Shown piece by piece: positions 8,782-17,778 of a stretch of 64,000 nt of DNA (within the stretch, counting starts at the first letter, position 1; each line of letters opens with the position of its first letter). The stretch spans positions 2,356,001 through 2,420,000 of the forward strand of contig NZ_CP107548.1 of assembly GCF_025836975.1 (NCBI RefSeq), read 5' to 3'. The stretch is from Pollutimonas sp. M17. GTDB lineage: Bacteria > Pseudomonadota > Gammaproteobacteria > Burkholderiales > Burkholderiaceae_B. The notes beneath the pieces were generated by a model. The model searched no databases and was not told the DNA's origin. It worked only from the letters and a program-made list of their open reading frames with translations. Made by a program: the position numbers and the translations under genes.

Positions 8782-10170
8782 GTGACCTCTCTTTCTTTCT
8801 CCACGCTGCCGCTCTCGCGCGCTACCCTCGACAATCTCGACACCCTGGGCTACCAGGCCATGACACCCGTGCAGGCCCAGGCCTTGCCCCAGGTTCTGGA
8901 GGGCCGCGACCTGATCGTGCAGGCCAAGACCGGCAGCGGCAAGACCGCGGCCTTCGGACTGGGCATCGTCCATCGCCTGGATCCGGCTCTTTTTGCCATT
9001 CAGGCATTGGTGCTGTGCCCCACGCGGGAATTGGCCGAGCAGGTAGCCCAGGAGCTGCGCCGGCTTGCCCGCGCACTGGGCAACATTAAGATCGTCACGC
9101 TGTGCGGCGGATCGCCCATCCGGCCCCAGGCCGAATCGCTGAAGTTCGGCGCGCATATCGCGGTCGGCACACCCGGCAGGCTGATGGACCACATCGAACG
9201 CAAGACCGTGGACCTCAGCGCCGTCCATACCCTGGTGCTGGATGAAGCCGACCGGATGCTGGACATGGGCTTCTACGACGACGTGGCAAAAATCGTCAAG
9301 GCCTGCCCGGCCAAGCGGCAGACGCTGCTGTTTTCCGCCACCTATGCGGACGACATCCGCAAAGCCAGCGCCCGCTTCCTGAGCAAACCCGCCGAAATCA
9401 AGATGGAGTCGGTGCATGACGCCAGCCGTATCGAACAGCGCTTCTACGAAATCGACGCGGACCGCCGCCACGCGCTGGTGGCCCAGTTGCTGGAACACTT
9501 CCGTCCCGAATCGACCCTGGCCTTCTGCAACACCAAGGCGCAATGCCGTGAGCTGTCGGAATACCTCGAGGCACGCGGATTCAGCGCCCTTGCGCTTCAC
9601 GGCGACCTGGAGCAGCGCGACCGTGAAGACGTGCTGGTGCAGTTCGCCAATCGCAGTTGCTCTGTGCTGGTCGCCACCGACGTGGCGGCGCGCGGCCTGG
9701 ATATCGATGGCCTGGACGCGGTGATCAATGTGGAGATCACCCCCGACCCGGAGGTGCATATCCACCGCATCGGACGCACTGGACGCGGCGAAGAGAAGGG
9801 GCTTGCGGTCAGCCTGTGCGCCCCGCATGAAATACGCTGGGCCAATCAGATCGAACAGTACCAGGGCCAGGCCATCGTATGGGCCAATCCCAAGGCGCTC
9901 AAGCCCGCCCCGGGCGGCCGTTTGCGCGCCCCCATGGTCACGCTATGCATACAAGGCGGGAAAAAAGACAAGCTGCGCCCGGGCGACATACTGGGCGCGT
10001 TGACCAAGGATGCCGGCTTCGCCGGGAACCAGATCGGCAAGATCAATATTTTCGAGTTCGTCAGCTTCGTGGCGCTGGAGCGCTCCATCGCCAAGCAAGC
10101 CTTTGCCCGCCTTAGCGCGGGCAACATCAAGGGCCGGCGCTTCAAGATGCGCTTCATGGCCGAGGTCTGA
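8782..10170 (+). CDS. dbpA: ATP-dependent DEAD-box RNA helicase DbpA
   Basis: The 462-residue protein starts at GTG (8782). All DEAD-box motifs are present: Q motif TPVQAQALP, Walker A AKTGSGKTA, PTRELA, TPGR, DEAD, SAT, and HRIGRTGRG. The last roughly 75 residues form the RRM-like DbpA domain (VTLCIQGGKKDKLRPGDILG) that recognises hairpin 92 of 23S rRNA. The role is late assembly of the large ribosomal subunit in the cytoplasm. It stands alone on its strand; ribA converges from downstream. Confidence 0.96.
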   Translation: MTSLSFSTLPLSRATLDNLDTLGYQAMTPVQAQALPQVLEGRDLIVQAKTGSGKTAAFGLGIVHRLDPALFAIQALVLCPTRELAEQVAQELRRLARALGNIKIVTLCGGSPIRPQAESLKFGAHIAVGTPGRLMDHIERKTVDLSAVHTLVLDEADRMLDMGFYDDVAKIVKACPAKRQTLLFSATYADDIRKASARFLSKPAEIKMESVHDASRIEQRFYEIDADRRHALVAQLLEHFRPESTLAFCNTKAQCRELSEYLEARGFSALALHGDLEQRDREDVLVQFANRSCSVLVATDVAARGLDIDGLDAVINVEITPDPEVHIHRIGRTGRGEEKGLAVSLCAPHEIRWANQIEQYQGQAIVWANPKALKPAPGGRLRAPMVTLCIQGGKKDKLRPGDILGALTKDAGFAGNQIGKINIFEFVSFVALERSIAKQAFARLSAGNIKGRRFKMRFMAEV

Positions 10171-10209
10171 TTTCCTAGGCACGGACGGTGGAAACCGCCC
10201 GGCAGCATG

Positions 10210-10884
10210 CTAGATGCGTTCTTTCAGCCAGTGGCCGAGCTTGGCCGCCTTGGTGCTCAGATAGTTTTCATTGAAGGGATTGCGATTGACCTGCAAGGGA
10301 ACGCGCTCGGCCACCCGGATGCCCAGCTTCTCCATGGCGTTCACCTTGCGCGGATTGTTGGTCATCAGTTTGAGGGAGGCGATGCCGAACCGGTCCAGCA
10401 TGGGCTTGCACAAATCATAGCGGCGCATGTCGGCGGGAAAGCCCAGCTGTTCGTTCGCCTCGACCGTGTCAGCGCCTTCGTCCTGCAGCTTATAGGCCCG
10501 TATCTTGTTCACCAGCCCTATGCCGCGCCCTTCCTGGCGCAGGTACAGCAAGGCGCCGCGCCCCTCGGCCGCGATGGCCTGCATGGCGGTCTGCAGCTGC
10601 GCGCCGCAATCGCAGCGCTGGCTGAACAGGCCGTCGCCCGTCAGGCATTCGGAATGGACGCGCGCCAGCACCGGCGCGCCGTCGGCCACATCGCCCAGTG
10701 TCAGCATGATGTGTTCTTTGGCGGTCGCCGGATCGACGAATACATGTATGGAAAACGTTGCCCACGGCGTGGGAAGCTTGCTGGACGTTATGTAGTCGAG
10801 CTGGTAGCCGCCCGTATGAACGGGGTGCGCGCCGGCGGGATCGATTTCGGAAACGTCGGATTCAGCGCCATGGTCGGGCTGCAT
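10210..10884 (-). CDS. ribA: GTP cyclohydrolase II
   Basis: The protein is 224 residues. It converts GTP to diaminohydroxyribosylaminopyrimidine phosphate, the first step of riboflavin synthesis. Zinc ligands appear in [16 protein letters not shown] and the catalytic region in [13 protein letters not shown]. The ATG at 10884 is chosen because AGAGG lies 7 nt upstream; a start 6 codons earlier is possible. It lacks the DHBP synthase (RibB) domain, so a separate ribB or ribBA must exist elsewhere. I saw no FMN riboswitch upstream. Confidence 0.94.
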   Translation of the reverse strand: MQPDHGAESDVSEIDPAGAHPVHTGGYQLDYITSSKLPTPWATFSIHVFVDPATAKEHIMLTLGDVADGAPVLARVHSECLTGDGLFSQRCDCGAQLQTAMQAIAAEGRGALLYLRQEGRGIGLVNKIRAYKLQDEGADTVEANEQLGFPADMRRYDLCKPMLDRFGIASLKLMTNNPRKVNAMEKLGIRVAERVPLQVNRNPFNENYLSTKAAKLGHWLKERI

Positions 10885-11120
10885 AAAATAACCTCTAGAC
10901 ATGAAAGTACCGGAGGTTGACAGCGTTCCTTCCTCCGTCCGCGGGCGATGATGCGCGCCGCGCGTAGTATCGATATGATACCTCTGCGCGAAGCCCGGCA
11001 GTAGCCGGACTGCATGGCATTCAGTGTTGCAATAGGCGAAGCAATCGCCGGTCGGGATATGCCCCTGCGCTGCGCTGGCTGTCCACCTCGCGGCCTGCAT
11101 GCCGCTCGGATTCGCCAGGC

Positions 11121-11148
11121 ACAGGAGAGTCCATCGGGACTCTCCTGT
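11121..11148. repeat. Perfect 12-bp-arm hairpin in the ribA upstream region
   Basis: ACAGGAGAGTCC, loop ATCG, GGACTCTCCTGT: a perfect inverted repeat with 12-bp arms. It lies 237 nt upstream of ribA and has no T-run, so it is unlikely to be a plain terminator. Together with the direct repeats at 11168 and 11251 it makes the 453-nt gene-free stretch 10885-11337 repeat-rich. I see no convincing coding frame there. Confidence 0.75.
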
Positions 11149-11167
11149 GTCCGGGCTCATCCCCAAA

Positions 11168-11284
11168 GGGGGCTTTCTTGCCTTGGGGCGGCCCGGCGGC
11201 AGGAAATGCCCCCACGCTGCACGGGCTCTCGCCCGCTGGCTGCCCCCCCAGGGGGCTTTCTTGCCTTGGGGCGGCCCGGCGGCA
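11168..11284. repeat. 34-bp direct repeat, two copies (11168-11201 and 11251-11284)
   Basis: The two copies are identical over 34 bp, starting GGGGGCTTTCTTGCC and ending CCCGGCGGCA, with start positions 83 bp apart. Each is preceded by a run of C residues that can pair with the leading G run. GC-rich intergenic elements of this type recur in Alcaligenaceae genomes, as far as I recall, but the family cannot be confirmed here. Confidence 0.8.
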
Positions 11285-11312
11285 AAAAGAAAAAGGGCGG
11301 CCGGAGCCGCCC
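11282..11312 (-). terminator. Intrinsic terminator of the liv operon
   Basis: On the minus strand a 7-bp stem (GGGCGGC / GCCGCCC, loop of 4) is followed by TTTTTCTTTTT. It begins 26 nt past the livF stop. Confidence 0.85.
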
Positions 11313-11337
11313 CTTCACTGTCGCTGCGGGATCCGGC

Positions 11338-12042
11338 CTAGACCTTGACCCCCAGATACTTCTGGATAACGGAATTGTCTTCATGCAGCTGGGCCGGCGT
11401 GCCCTCGAAAACCATATGGCCGTTGTTCAGCAGATAGCAACGATCGGCCAGCGACAAGGCCGCATGGACGTTCTGCTCGACGATGACGATGGTGTTTCCG
11501 CTTTCGGCCAGATTGCGGCACACCTCGATCAGGTCCCGCACGATGAGCGGAGCCAGGCCTTCGAAAGGCTCGTCGAGCATGATGACATTGGCGTTGCGTA
11601 TCATCGCCCGGGCAATGGCCAGCATCTGCTGCTCCCCGCCCGACAATTGCTTGCCGCGATTGCGCTTGCGTTCGGCCAGGCGCGGGAAGGTTTCGTAGAT
11701 TTCGTCCAGCGTCCGCGATTTCTCGGCGGTCATGGCGGCCAGTTGCAGATTCTCCTGCACCGTTATCTGCCCGAAGATGCGCCGCTCTTCCGGCACCAAC
11801 TGGATTCCCCGCCTGGCGAGCTCGTACGGCGGAAGATGCTGAACCTCGGTCCCGCTGTGGCGGATGATGCCGCTTTTCGGCTGCACCATGCCCATCAGGG
11901 ACTTCAGCGTGGTGCTCTTGCCGGCGCCGTTACGGCCCAGCAAGGCCACCACTTCGTTTTCTTCCACGCGCATAGACACGTCGAACAGGATATGGGAATC
12001 CCCGTAGTAGCTATTGATGTTTTCGACCTCAAGCAGACTCAT
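11338..12042 (-). CDS. livF: Branched-chain amino acid ABC transporter ATP-binding protein LivF
   Basis: This 234-residue cytoplasmic ATPase has Walker A GRNGAGKST, signature LSGGEQQ and Walker B VIMLDEPFEG. Length and sequence match LivF, the second ATPase of the liv heterodimer. Its start overlaps the end of the upstream fusion gene by 14 nt, so the genes are translationally coupled. It is the last gene of a four-gene operon read right to left. Liv-type systems import branched-chain amino acids, other amino acids, amides or urea, so the substrate is not certain. Confidence 0.95.
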   Translation of the reverse strand: MSLLEVENINSYYGDSHILFDVSMRVEENEVVALLGRNGAGKSTTLKSLMGMVQPKSGIIRHSGTEVQHLPPYELARRGIQLVPEERRIFGQITVQENLQLAAMTAEKSRTLDEIYETFPRLAERKRNRGKQLSGGEQQMLAIARAMIRNANVIMLDEPFEGLAPLIVRDLIEVCRNLAESGNTIVIVEQNVHAALSLADRCYLLNNGHMVFEGTPAQLHEDNSVIQKYLGVKV

Positions 12043-13864
12043 GCTCGTCCATCCCTCCGAGATATGCTGCCTGGACTGCCGGATTCACCCGAATTTCGTC
12101 GGGAGTGCCTTCCGCCAGTTTGCGGCCTTCATAAAGTACAGTGATCCGCTCCGCCAGCTCGAACATGGCATCCATGTCGTGCTCGACGATGACCATGCTG
12201 CGGCCCTTGCGTATCGATTTAAGCAGTGCCACCACGTGCACGCGTTCCTCTGGTCCCAGGCCGGCCAACGGTTCGTCGAACAGCAGCACATTGGCGCCGG
12301 TGGCCAGGGCCAATCCGATTTCCAGGCGGCGCTTCTCGCCGTATGAAAGCTCGGACACCAGCGTATCGGCCTGATGCGTCAATGCAACCAGCTCGATGGC
12401 CGCGTTGACCTGCTCATCCAGCAATTTGGAATGATGCAGGCCGCGCAGCATGTCGATGCGGAACTTGCCGCGGCTGCGCGCCAGTACCGGAATCATCGCG
12501 TTCTGCCGGACGGTGAGCCCTTCGAACAGCTGGTTGATCTGGTAGCTCTTGCTCATGCCCAGCTGGCAAACCGCCGTGACGCCGATACCGGTGATCTCCT
12601 GGCCGCGGAAGAATACCTGCCCCTTCGTGGTGGCCAGCTCGCCGGCCAGCATGGCGAAGAAGGTGGACTTGCCGGCGCCGTTGGGCCCGATGACGCCTCG
12701 CATCTCGCCTTCGGACAGCGAGAAGGTCACATCGCTGACAGCGGTCAGGCCGCCATACTGCTTGGTGATGCCGCGCGCCTCCAGCACCGGAGCGCCGGGG
12801 CGGCCGCCGGAGATGGGTGGCACGATATCCAGCTGCGCCATGGCCTCGACATTGGCCTCGGGGTCGACGACCTTGGTGGTCTTGCTGCGGCGCTTCATGT
12901 AGTCGAGCACGCCGCCTGCGACACCGTGGCGGAACACCGTGACCAGCACCACGAACACAATGCCCAGTATCAGCTTCCAGTATGCGCCGACGCTGGACAA
13001 TTGCTGCAGCCCTTCATACAGGTACAGCCAGATCGTCGCGCCGAACAGCGGGCCCAGCAAGGTGCCGGCGCCGCCCATGACGGTCTGTATGACCAACTGG
13101 GCCGAGGTATCCAGCGAGAACGCGTCTGGCGGCATGTACGACTGGAACACGCCCAGCAGGCCGCCGGCCAGACCGCCATAGGCCGCCGCGATCACGAACA
13201 CCGTCAGCTTGTAGCCCTGGATGGCATGGCCCAGCGCCATCGCGCGCTTGGGATTGCCGCGTATGGCCTTGAGCACGGCGCCGAACGGCGAGCGCACGAT
13301 GCGTCGGGCGATCAGGTAGCCAAGGAAGAAGAAGATGGCCACGAACCAGTACATCGGCCAGCCGCTGGAGATATTGATGGTGACAAAGCCCAGCGCTATT
13401 TCCGGAGGGGGCACGCCGGCGATTCCGTTTTCTCCGCCTGTGTACTCCTTGAACAGGGAGTTTTCCAGGAAGTAGAACATCTCGCCGAAGGCCAGAGTGC
13501 TCATGGCGAAATAGATGCCCGTTCGCCGCAAGGTCAGGTAGCCGATGGCCAGGCCGGCCAATGCGGCGACGATGACGCCCACCAGCAACGCGCCCAGCAT
13601 ATGGGGAACGATGCCGGAGGTCAGCAGATATGCCGCCACGAAACCGCCGGTGCCGTAGAACGCTGACTGCCCGAAGGACAGCAGGCCGGTATAACCGAAC
13701 AGCAGGTCGAAGCCCAGGCCGAACAGGCCCCAGATCAGGATACGGGTCAGCAGGTCGGCGCTCATGCCCAGGTGGGGCAGAACGAAAGGCGCGGCCAGCA
13801 GACAGATGCCGACGATGATCTCGCCCGTTTGCCGGCGCGCGAATGATTGATTATGCGTGCTCAT
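12029..13864 (-). CDS. Fused LivM permease - LivG ATPase of branched-chain amino acid ABC transporter
   Basis: One 611-residue chain contains a LivM-type permease (about residues 1-325, eight or so membrane segments, with the LGLAIGYLTLRRTGIYFAM-type region) joined by a charged linker to a LivG-type ATPase (about 360-605). The ATPase has Walker A GPNGAGKST, signature LSYGEKR and Walker B VLLFDEPLAGL. In Escherichia coli these are separate proteins. The frame is continuous with no sign of a sequencing slip, and such fusions occur in other proteobacteria. The start overlaps the livH stop by 4 nt. Confidence 0.94.
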   Translation of the reverse strand: MSTHNQSFARRQTGEIIVGICLLAAPFVLPHLGMSADLLTRILIWGLFGLGFDLLFGYTGLLSFGQSAFYGTGGFVAAYLLTSGIVPHMLGALLVGVIVAALAGLAIGYLTLRRTGIYFAMSTLAFGEMFYFLENSLFKEYTGGENGIAGVPPPEIALGFVTINISSGWPMYWFVAIFFFLGYLIARRIVRSPFGAVLKAIRGNPKRAMALGHAIQGYKLTVFVIAAAYGGLAGGLLGVFQSYMPPDAFSLDTSAQLVIQTVMGGAGTLLGPLFGATIWLYLYEGLQQLSSVGAYWKLILGIVFVVLVTVFRHGVAGGVLDYMKRRSKTTKVVDPEANVEAMAQLDIVPPISGGRPGAPVLEARGITKQYGGLTAVSDVTFSLSEGEMRGVIGPNGAGKSTFFAMLAGELATTKGQVFFRGQEITGIGVTAVCQLGMSKSYQINQLFEGLTVRQNAMIPVLARSRGKFRIDMLRGLHHSKLLDEQVNAAIELVALTHQADTLVSELSYGEKRRLEIGLALATGANVLLFDEPLAGLGPEERVHVVALLKSIRKGRSMVIVEHDMDAMFELAERITVLYEGRKLAEGTPDEIRVNPAVQAAYLGGMDEHESA

Positions 13865-14736
13865 TCGCGGCCCTCCTGTCCCATCAGGCCTTGTGGCCGG
13901 AAGATCAGGACCAGAGCCATGACCACAAACAGCATGACATGAGAATATGCAGGATTGAACATAGAGGTAAGGCTGAGAATTTCACCCGCGATGATGCCGC
14001 CGATGATGGCGCCCGGGAAGGAGCCCACGCCGCCGATCACGACCACGACAAAGGAGTCGACCAGTATCCGGTGGCCCATGTCGGGCGACAGGGTGACAAT
14101 GGGGGAATCGATGACGCCGGCATAACCCGCCGCCATGGCTCCAATGCCGAATACCAGCAGGAAGGTTCTTTTGACGTTGATGCCCAATACATTGACCATC
14201 TGCGCGTCTTCGATCCCGGCCCGAACGATCAGGCCCAGGCTCGTGCGGTAAAGGACGTAATACAGCACCGCCAGGGTACCGGCCGCGATGGCCAGCGCTT
14301 GCAGGCGATACAGCGGATAGATCAGTGAACCGATATGGGCCACGCCCTGGCCCCACTCAGGGGTCGGAACCGACAGGCTGATCCCGCCGTAGATGGACCG
14401 TACGAGCTCCACCAGGATAATGCCTATCCCGAACGTGACCAGGATCTGGTCCTCGGGCGGCCGGCCGTAATACATGCGCATCAGGCCGCGCTCGATGATA
14501 AGCCCCACAAACAGCGCAACCAGGGCGCCCGCAATAATGGCAATGACGAACGAGTCCGTCATGCCATACGCGGTAAAGCCGGCATAGGACCCGACAACAA
14601 ACAGGGCCCCATGCGCAAAGTTAACAACGCCGAGCGTGCCGTAGATAATGGTCAAGCCTGTACTGATGAGTGCCAGCAACAGGCCTGTAGCAAGCCCGTT
14701 GAATAGCTGCGATAAGAACAACGACATGCTCGGCAT
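13861..14736 (-). CDS. livH: Branched-chain amino acid ABC transporter permease LivH
   Basis: The protein of 291 residues is a LivH-type inner membrane permease with about eight hydrophobic segments. It has the typical N-terminal ALISTGLTIIYGTLGVVNFAHG motif, and the GGVGSFPGAIIGG loop near the C-terminus. It follows the binding protein gene by 48 nt on the same strand and overlaps the fused livMG gene, so all four form one operon. Confidence 0.95.
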   Translation of the reverse strand: MPSMSLFLSQLFNGLATGLLLALISTGLTIIYGTLGVVNFAHGALFVVGSYAGFTAYGMTDSFVIAIIAGALVALFVGLIIERGLMRMYYGRPPEDQILVTFGIGIILVELVRSIYGGISLSVPTPEWGQGVAHIGSLIYPLYRLQALAIAAGTLAVLYYVLYRTSLGLIVRAGIEDAQMVNVLGINVKRTFLLVFGIGAMAAGYAGVIDSPIVTLSPDMGHRILVDSFVVVVIGGVGSFPGAIIGGIIAGEILSLTSMFNPAYSHVMLFVVMALVLIFRPQGLMGQEGRE

Positions 14737-14784
14737 TCAAGCTCCTCCTTTCAAGTTATATGCCCGTCAACACGTTCGATGTAC

Positions 14785-16137
14785 TTAGACGTAAGCACCC
14801 AGCTTGCAGCCGAGCACGCCCAGTTCAGGCAATGCGGCCTTGCCGTCGACGACCTCGACGATGTCGAAATAGTCGTCGGGGTTCTTCATGTCGGACGGTT
14901 TCTTGCCGCGCACGATGGGGAAGTTGATCACGCCCTGGTGATCGCCTGCCCGGAACGTGACGTCGCCCACCGGACCTTGACGGACTTCGCCGGCTTCATA
15001 GGCCTTGATGACATCGGGCGGGTAGAAGGAACCGGCGCGTTCGCATGCATCGGCCCACAAGGCGGTTTGCAGGTAGGCAATGTAGGCCGAATCGCGCGGC
15101 TTGGCCTTGAACTTCTTCTCGAAGGCCGCAACGAAATCCTTGGCGATGGGATACTTGTCTTCCAGGGTCCACCAGAAGCCGGTCGCACCATGCACGCCTT
15201 CCATGATCTCGGCGCCGATTTCCTTTTCCAGGAAGGCCGACATGTAAGGCACCACGATCTTCATTTTGTCGAGCAGGCCGAACTGCTTGGCTTGCTTGAT
15301 GGAGTTTGCTGCATCGGCGCCGTAAGCGATGACGACCAGGGTGTCGGCGCCGCTGTTGGCGATGTTGATCAGGAAGGAACTGTAGTCCTTGGCGCCCAGG
15401 GGGTGAACCTGTTCGCCCACGGTCTTCCAGCCTTCCTTCTCGGTGAACTCGACCATGGAGTCGTAGGTGGTATGGCCGTAGGTATAGTCGGGCACCAGAT
15501 AGATGGCCTTGCGGTCCTTGCCCAGCGCCTTGGCCAGCACCGGCGCGATGGCCTTGCAAGCCGGATAGGCGAAGTAGCAAAGGCGGAATCCATAACGCTG
15601 GCAGTCGACGCCGGTGGTTTCATTGGAACCGCTGATGGCGGGCAGATAGATGGTGCGTTCGCGATCGCAGACCTTTTGCAATGCAATCGCCACGGCACTG
15701 CTGGTGCTGCCCGAAATCATCATTGCCTTGTTGTCGTGGATGAAGCGGCTGGCTGCCTGCACGGCCGTATTGGGCTTGGTTTCCGCGTCGGCCACGCCGA
15801 ACTTCACGGTTTTGCCCAGCACGCCCTTCTTGGTCAGCGGCGAAATCTTCTTCATTTCAGCCGCGCCGGCGTTCAGTTGCTCTACCGCCAGTTCGTACCC
15901 TTTCTGCTGGTCGGCGCCTTGCGCCGAATACGGGCCGGTGATGTCCAGCGTCAGGCCGATAAAGACCGAATCGCCTTCGACGCCCTTCGGGTAATTGCCC
16001 ACGGGCTTCTTTTCATCGGCCGCCATGGCTGCTCCGGGAAGCAGCATGCTTCCCGCCGCGCCCGCGACGCCCATCTTGAGCATGGACCGACGGTCGATGC
16101 CTGCTGCGCCAGTCTTGCCTGATTTGTTGTCATCCAT
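14785..16137 (-). CDS. Amino acid/amide ABC transporter periplasmic binding protein (Liv type)
   Basis: The protein of 450 residues starts at the ATG at 16137, which has AAGGAG 8 nt upstream; the frame extends further but without a site. The N-terminus carries a twin-arginine pattern (IDRRSMLKMGVAG) before a hydrophobic stretch ending AMAAD, suggesting Tat export. The mature part is a type I periplasmic-binding fold, with VFIGLTLDITGPYSAQGAD as ligand-binding start and SGSTSSAVAIALQ in the hinge region. It belongs with the urea/amide/branched-chain receptor group; the ligand is undetermined. First gene of the liv-type operon. Confidence 0.92.
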   Translation of the reverse strand: MDDNKSGKTGAAGIDRRSMLKMGVAGAAGSMLLPGAAMAADEKKPVGNYPKGVEGDSVFIGLTLDITGPYSAQGADQQKGYELAVEQLNAGAAEMKKISPLTKKGVLGKTVKFGVADAETKPNTAVQAASRFIHDNKAMMISGSTSSAVAIALQKVCDRERTIYLPAISGSNETTGVDCQRYGFRLCYFAYPACKAIAPVLAKALGKDRKAIYLVPDYTYGHTTYDSMVEFTEKEGWKTVGEQVHPLGAKDYSSFLINIANSGADTLVVIAYGADAANSIKQAKQFGLLDKMKIVVPYMSAFLEKEIGAEIMEGVHGATGFWWTLEDKYPIAKDFVAAFEKKFKAKPRDSAYIAYLQTALWADACERAGSFYPPDVIKAYEAGEVRQGPVGDVTFRAGDHQGVINFPIVRGKKPSDMKNPDDYFDIVEVVDGKAALPELGVLGCKLGAYV

Positions 16138-16509
16138 CCTGAATCTCCTTTGTGAATTACAAAAAAATGCTGATGTGCCTCGTGCCGGTCTGCGTCGGCT
16201 TGGAAGCGTCAAAACGACTAAACGACCTCATGCCCCCCCGAAAAACCTATCGTCTGACGATATCAATGAACGATATATCCATGCGACAGGCATAAACGGA
16301 CACTATTCCGATAGAATCAAAAAGAACTTTTTGCTTCAGTGGTGCAAAAAACGATATGGCTTTGTCTCATACCGCCGACGTGGAACCGGCAGCTTGAATA
16401 ATTAGAATTTCCGGCGCGAAAACATTTTGCTTTCGCGCTCAGTATTAGAAATACAATTTGAAACTTACGTAAAACTTACATAACAGCTTTGCGCGTCCGC
16501 ATAAACTCA
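16138..16509. promoter_or_regulatory. Divergent intergenic region of the liv-type operon, with palindromes
   Basis: This 372-nt AT-rich stretch has no coding frame I trust. It holds a perfect palindrome TATCGTC-T-GACGATA at 16248-16262, further ACGATAT copies at 16270-16276 and 16351-16357, and a separate 8-bp-arm inverted repeat (GCGCGAAA / TTTCGCGC) at 16414-16438. The first palindrome lies 111 nt upstream of the binding-protein start and could be an operator for the liv-type operon. No regulator gene is adjacent. Confidence 0.45.
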
Positions 16510-16707
16510 ATGAAAATCTGGTTCATCCTGCTCAGCCTGCTGGCCATGGCTGCCACATGGTTCTGGGGAAACTACCGTCATCCGCAAGCGCGCGCCTCGT
16601 TCGGTCAGCGCATGAAACTCCTGTCCCGCAGCCTGATCGCGGGGGTCATCGTGTATTTCGCATTGATGTCGGCCGCCCTGCTCTTTCTGATGGTCAAAAC
16701 CGGCTAG
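16510..16707 (+). CDS. Small two-helix membrane protein, function unknown
   Basis: The protein is 65 residues from ATG at 16510. Two hydrophobic segments (about 2-19 and 41-62) flank a basic loop with RHPQARASFGQRMKLLSR, so it is predicted to be an inner-membrane hairpin. No family is recognised. The ribosome site is weak. It sits alone between the liv-type operon and the four-gene kef cluster on the plus strand. Confidence 0.6.
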   Translation: MKIWFILLSLLAMAATWFWGNYRHPQARASFGQRMKLLSRSLIAGVIVYFALMSAALLFLMVKTG

Positions 16708-16862
16708 CGGGGGTTCGCATCCTTTTGTGTCCGCATGGGCGAAACCACTTGCGCGACGGGCTAAAATGAAATGTAATAGTCCTTACAATGCAAGCACTTA
16801 ATGCATGATTTGTAACGAGTGCTGCTACCTTGTCCGTCCCGTTTTCTGCTCAGGATCCCACC

Positions 16863-17354
16863 ATGGCTGTTTCTCCTGCTTGCTGGGCGGTTGGCGTAAT
16901 GCTGATGGCCACAAGCCTGCTGGCTTCCGCGACTTCACCCGCCACCTGGCCCGTCAGTCCTTCGCGGCTGAACCTTGCAACGCCTTACGGCACGCTGCAG
17001 GTCGCCACCAGCGAATACGTGTACGAATCGCAATTGCGCATCGACGGCATCGACGTCTATCCAGTCATACGCGGCATCCTGAACATCACTTATGCGTTCA
17101 AGATGCCCAAGGCGCAGGTCGCCCTGGTGTCCATCAACAACGGCAACAATCTGTGCCCCATCGCCTACCGCTGGGTGGTGCTGCAAAAGTCGGGCTACAC
17201 GGTCTCGCCCGAGTTCGGGTCCTGCAACGACCAGATCAAGGTGTCGGCCAAGGGGCGTGTCCTGACCCTGCAAACACCCAACACGCAAAAGCCGGATAAA
17301 ATCGACGTATACATCTACGACGGTAAAACGCTCAAACAACGCACCACGCCTTAA
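16863..17354 (+). CDS. Secreted/periplasmic protein of unknown function
   Basis: The protein of 163 residues (ATG at 16863; a TTG 11 codons earlier is possible) begins with a signal peptide ending near LLASATS. The mature part is rich in beta-type residues and has two cysteines (NNLCPI and FGSCND) that could form a disulphide. No family is recognised. It is the first of four closely spaced plus-strand genes (gaps of 16, 45 and 29 nt) ending with the Kef-type antiporter, so a shared transcript is likely. Confidence 0.7.
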   Translation: MAVSPACWAVGVMLMATSLLASATSPATWPVSPSRLNLATPYGTLQVATSEYVYESQLRIDGIDVYPVIRGILNITYAFKMPKAQVALVSINNGNNLCPIAYRWVVLQKSGYTVSPEFGSCNDQIKVSAKGRVLTLQTPNTQKPDKIDVYIYDGKTLKQRTTP

Positions 17355-17370
17355 TTCCGAAGACACGAAT

Positions 17371-17733
17371 TTGACTACGCCCAGTAACGAATCTTGGGGT
17401 TTCCTGCACCCCGAATGCCACGGCCATAACGCATTGCTTTTTTTCAGTTGGGATCTGGCCAAGACGATCGAACAGCAATTCAAGCTGCATGCCGAATCCT
17501 CGCTCGCCGTACAACTGCACGAAGCGCAAAAGGCCGTCGACCGGCTGTTGAACCAGTACGTGCAGATACAGGCCAACCCGGGCGCCTTTGAAGGCCAGAG
17601 CATCAAGCTGCGGCTCGAGCGCGACGACAACAGCCCCGATACGCCAGTGCTTGCGCTGCAAACGTCCCCGCGCCTCGAAGAGCTCATCCTTGAAGTGCAG
17701 GCGCAGGAAAAAGCCTCCCGCACGATCAACTAG
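17371..17733 (+). CDS. Hypothetical protein, tandem paralogue A
   Basis: The protein has 120 residues with a TTG start at 17371, 16 nt after the preceding gene. It is soluble, with a central amphipathic helix (QLHEAQKAVDRLLNQY). It aligns without gaps to the next gene product over about 100 residues: WGF/WGY, conserved Cys-x-Gly, AQ-x-A with LL-x2-Y, and N-x2-AF-x2-Q-x-I. I do not recognise the family. Confidence 0.7.
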   Translation: MTTPSNESWGFLHPECHGHNALLFFSWDLAKTIEQQFKLHAESSLAVQLHEAQKAVDRLLNQYVQIQANPGAFEGQSIKLRLERDDNSPDTPVLALQTSPRLEELILEVQAQEKASRTIN

Positions 17734-17778
17734 GCTTTGCGGGCCCCAACCAATTCGCCCCTCTTGTTCGAGGCTGAC

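Noticed and set aside
10885-11120. FMN riboswitch upstream of ribA
   Set aside because: No AGGGT-AAACCG-type conserved core is visible; only hairpins and GC-rich repeats occur further upstream.
12374-13666. 430-codon open frame opposite the livMG fusion
   Set aside because: Low-complexity antisense frame; the minus-strand frame has full ABC transporter motifs.
16830-16862. TTG start at 16830 for the secreted protein
   Set aside because: The ATG at 16863 gives a cleaner signal peptide; the extension adds a polar stretch before it. Not excluded completely.
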